DNA from: Variovorax paradoxus EPS
GTDB taxonomy: Bacteria; Pseudomonadota; Gammaproteobacteria; Burkholderiales; Burkholderiaceae_C
DNA: 64,000 nucleotides
NCBI RefSeq assembly: GCF_000184745.1
Contig: NC_014931.1
Coordinates: forward strand, 4,216,001-4,280,000
Reading direction: 5' to 3'
The notes beneath the pieces are model-generated. The model was not told where the DNA came from. It made no database searches and worked only from the letters and a program-made list of their open reading frames with translations. Numbering within the stretch: position 1 is the stretch's first letter; each line of letters opens with the position of its first letter. The translations under genes were made by a program, and so were the position numbers. This document shows, piece by piece, positions 62,409 to 64,000 of the stretch.

Positions 62409-62434
62409 CAACCGGGGGCCGTCCGCAGTAATCT

Positions 62435-63127
62435 GTGCGGATGGCTTCTTCTTCACCTGCCTCCGAAGACCGCTACATCCTCTACGGCGCGCCCGGCTCG
62501 GGCGCCACGCCGGTCCATGCGGCGCTGACGCTGATCGGCGCACAGGTCGAGACCGTCGACGTCGCCACGTGGGAGAGCGATGCCGAGCGCGAGCGCGTGT
62601 CCAAGGTCAATCCGATGCGGCAAGTGCCCGCGCTCGTGCTGCCCTCGGGCGAAGTGATGACCGAGAGCGCGGCCATCCTCCTCTGGCTCGGCGACCGCTA
62701 TCCCGAAGCGGGGCTCTGCCCCGCACCCGGCGATCCGCTGCGTGCGCGCTACCTGCGCTGGATGGTCTACCTGCCCGCGGCCATCTATTCGCTCTTCTGG
62801 GTGCGCGACGAGCCCACGCGCTTCACGCCCGATCCTGCGGCGCAGGCCGTGATGCTCGAGCGCACGGCCGAACGCATCGCGCAATGCTGGCACCTCATGG
62901 ACACGCAGATCGACGAACCCGCGCCCTACCTGCTCGGCGAGAAGATCAGCATGCTTGATTTGTACGTGACGGTGCTGTCGCGCTGGGCGCCGCGGCGCCG
63001 GCGCTTCTACCGCGTGGCGCCGCGCATGGCGCACGTGGTGCGGCGCGTGGATGCCGACCCCAGGTTGGCCGAATTCTGGGCCGCGCGCTTTCCGTTCTCG
63101 ATGGACGAGGAAGCCAAGAAGGACTGA
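62435..63127 (+). CDS. Glutathione S-transferase family protein
   Basis: The 230-aa protein has a thioredoxin-like N-terminal domain (YILYGAPGSGATPVHAALTL, with MRQVPALVLPSGEVMTESAA including the cis-Pro and the ES glutathione-binding motif). A helical C-terminal domain follows (LGEKISMLDLYVTVLSRW). Its substrate is unknown. Start either at 62435 or two codons later. Confidence 0.88.
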   Translation: MRMASSSPASEDRYILYGAPGSGATPVHAALTLIGAQVETVDVATWESDAERERVSKVNPMRQVPALVLPSGEVMTESAAILLWLGDRYPEAGLCPAPGDPLRARYLRWMVYLPAAIYSLFWVRDEPTRFTPDPAAQAVMLERTAERIAQCWHLMDTQIDEPAPYLLGEKISMLDLYVTVLSRWAPRRRRFYRVAPRMAHVVRRVDADPRLAEFWAARFPFSMDEEAKKD

Positions 63128-63153
63128 CGCCCGCGCTTCCGATAATCGACGCC

Positions 63154-63534
63154 ATGACCGCACGCACCCCCACCACCGACTACCCGATGACGATCTATCA
63201 CAAGCCCAACTGCAGCACGTCGCGCAACGTGCTGGGCTTGATCCGCGAAAGCGGCGTGGAACCGACGATCGTCCTGTACCTGGAAACGCCGCCTTCGAAG
63301 ACGAAGCTGCGCGAACTCACGAAGGCCATGGGCATGACCGCGCGCGATCTGCTGCGCACGAAGGAAGCGCCGTACGAAGAACTGAAGCTGGCCGATCCGA
63401 AGTGGAGTGACGACCGACTGTTCGATGCGATCGTGGAGAACCCGATCCTTTTGCAGCGCCCGATCGTGGTCTCGCCGCGCGGCACGCTGATGTGCCGGCC
63501 GTGGGAGCGCGTGCGCGAGATCCTGCCTGCTTGA
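63154..63534 (+). CDS. arsC: ArsC-family arsenate reductase
   Basis: The 126-aa thioredoxin-fold reductase keeps the catalytic Cys in NCSTSRNVLGLIRESG and the conserved Arg in QRPIVVSPRGTLMCRP. The N-terminus has 11 extra residues; an in-frame ATG (MTIYHKPNCS) at 63187 may be the real start. It uses glutaredoxin and glutathione in E. coli-type enzymes. No ars operon surrounds it, so a YffB/SpxA-like role is also possible. Confidence 0.85.
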   Translation: MTARTPTTDYPMTIYHKPNCSTSRNVLGLIRESGVEPTIVLYLETPPSKTKLRELTKAMGMTARDLLRTKEAPYEELKLADPKWSDDRLFDAIVENPILLQRPIVVSPRGTLMCRPWERVREILPA

Positions 63535-63850
63535 AAAAAATCCGAAGAAGCGTTCTGGCCCTATCGCGCCGATGACATGCGCCATGCAAGCGCGACTCCT
63601 GAGCGCCTGCGATCGATCCTGCGTGACATCTGGCTCAAATGCCTGTCTCGCAAAAGGCAAAAGCAAGCGGCCATTCATCACCCATCACCCAAGCCACGAC
63701 GCCTATCTCGTGGAATATTTCACAGATGATGCAACGCTGGCGCAGTGGAAAACCCGCGATCTGATTCAGTTCACCCGTACCTGACAGTGTTAACGCTCAT
63801 CTCTTCCTAGACTCCGGCCGCTCGGAAGTTTCAACAAAGGGAGATAGCTC
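63535..63850. other. Gap between arsC and the next gene
   Basis: An ORF at 63572-63784 has a protein-like C-terminal half (HDAYLVEYFTDDATLAQWKT) but a poor N-terminal half. It may be a remnant or a small real gene; I do not call it. GGGAGAT lies 7 bases before the ATG at 63851. Confidence 0.4.
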
Positions 63851-64000
63851 ATGAAGTCATGGAAGATCGCGTCGACGTTGTGCACGGCGTCGGTAATTGC
63901 CGCTTGCGGTGGCGGTGGCGGTGGGAATGGAAATGGAGGAGGTTTCGCGCCGCTCCCCGTTTCTTCCGAATCGAGTCTGGCGATGGTGGATGGCGGGGCG
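63851..64000 (+). CDS. Lipoprotein-like gene, truncated by the window end
   Basis: The first 50 codons are visible. A short lipoprotein signal peptide MKSWKIASTLCTASVIAAC has a lipobox-like IAAC, followed by a Gly-rich spacer (GGGGGGNGNGGGF) and PVSSESSLAMV. The rest lies outside the window. Ribosome-binding GGGAGAT is upstream. A Gly-rich linker after the lipid anchor is common in large surface or periplasmic lipoproteins. Confidence 0.75.
   Translation, partial: MKSWKIASTLCTASVIAACGGGGGGNGNGGGFAPLPVSSESSLAMVDGGA

Noticed and set aside
63572-63784. 70-aa ORF after arsC
   Set aside because: Only the second half looks like protein, and no ribosome-binding site or family is seen; noted in the gap entry instead.

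Overview
The window is GC-rich and carries the Burkholderiales gene order thrS-infC-rpmI-rplT-pheS-pheT-ihfA-merR-tRNA-Pro, an FMN riboswitch, tripartite-tricarboxylate (Bug-type) receptors and a Burkholderia-type contact-dependent inhibition locus. Gene content and protein style fit a betaproteobacterium of the Comamonadaceae, most likely Variovorax or a close relative. This is inferred from gene content, not from a database match.

Left part (1-36.2 kb), accessory DNA. A degraded gene at the left edge abuts an IS3-family (IS2-group) element, then tRNA-Leu(CAA). Next come a superfamily 1 helicase with a GreA/GreB-like domain (2950-5634), fossil pieces of plasmid/ICE genes (5800-6191), and a tightly overlapping three-gene operon (13732 down to 6209). 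That operon encodes an unrecognised 425-aa protein, a protein with two phospholipase-D HKD motifs, and a 1418-aa SNF2-like ATPase. This has the look of an anti-phage or DNA-processing system, and I could not match it confidently to a named one. An EcsC-family protein and a GIY-YIG-like protein follow. Then comes a complete bcpA-I-O-B type contact-dependent inhibition locus (28397 down to 15583) with a 3369-aa exoprotein. The 28.9-36.1 kb stretch is a patchwork: a phage-type structural gene and a broken second copy of part of it, an orphan gene, a small hydrophilic protein, an IS3-family element of 1321 bp, an AlpA-type regulator with 17-bp tandem repeats upstream, and a tyrosine integrase. The integrase lies beside the 3' end of tRNA-Pro(GGG), the probable insertion site.

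Middle part (36.2-51.1 kb), core genome. A merR-type regulator, ihfA, pheT, pheS, rplT, rpmI, infC (apparent ATC start) and thrS are all on the minus strand, followed by aceA (isocitrate lyase). Factor-independent terminators sit in the pheS and thrS leaders. Single genes follow: a gamma-glutamylcyclotransferase-like protein, an EamA transporter, a histone-H1-like/SWIB protein, an AraC regulator and a thiamine-diphosphate enzyme.

Right part (51.1-64 kb). A TetR gene precedes a long plus-strand catabolic operon (51955-60382). It encodes a Bug receptor, an ABC importer (permease, NMT1-like receptor, ATPase), an enolase-superfamily enzyme, a Gfo/Idh/MocA oxidoreductase, a DUF993 protein and a TIM-barrel isomerase/epimerase. 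A sigma70-like promoter overlapped by a palindrome lies in front of it. The window ends with a YcaQ-like protein, an FMN riboswitch with a type II lumazine synthase, a GST, an ArsC-family protein and a truncated lipoprotein gene.
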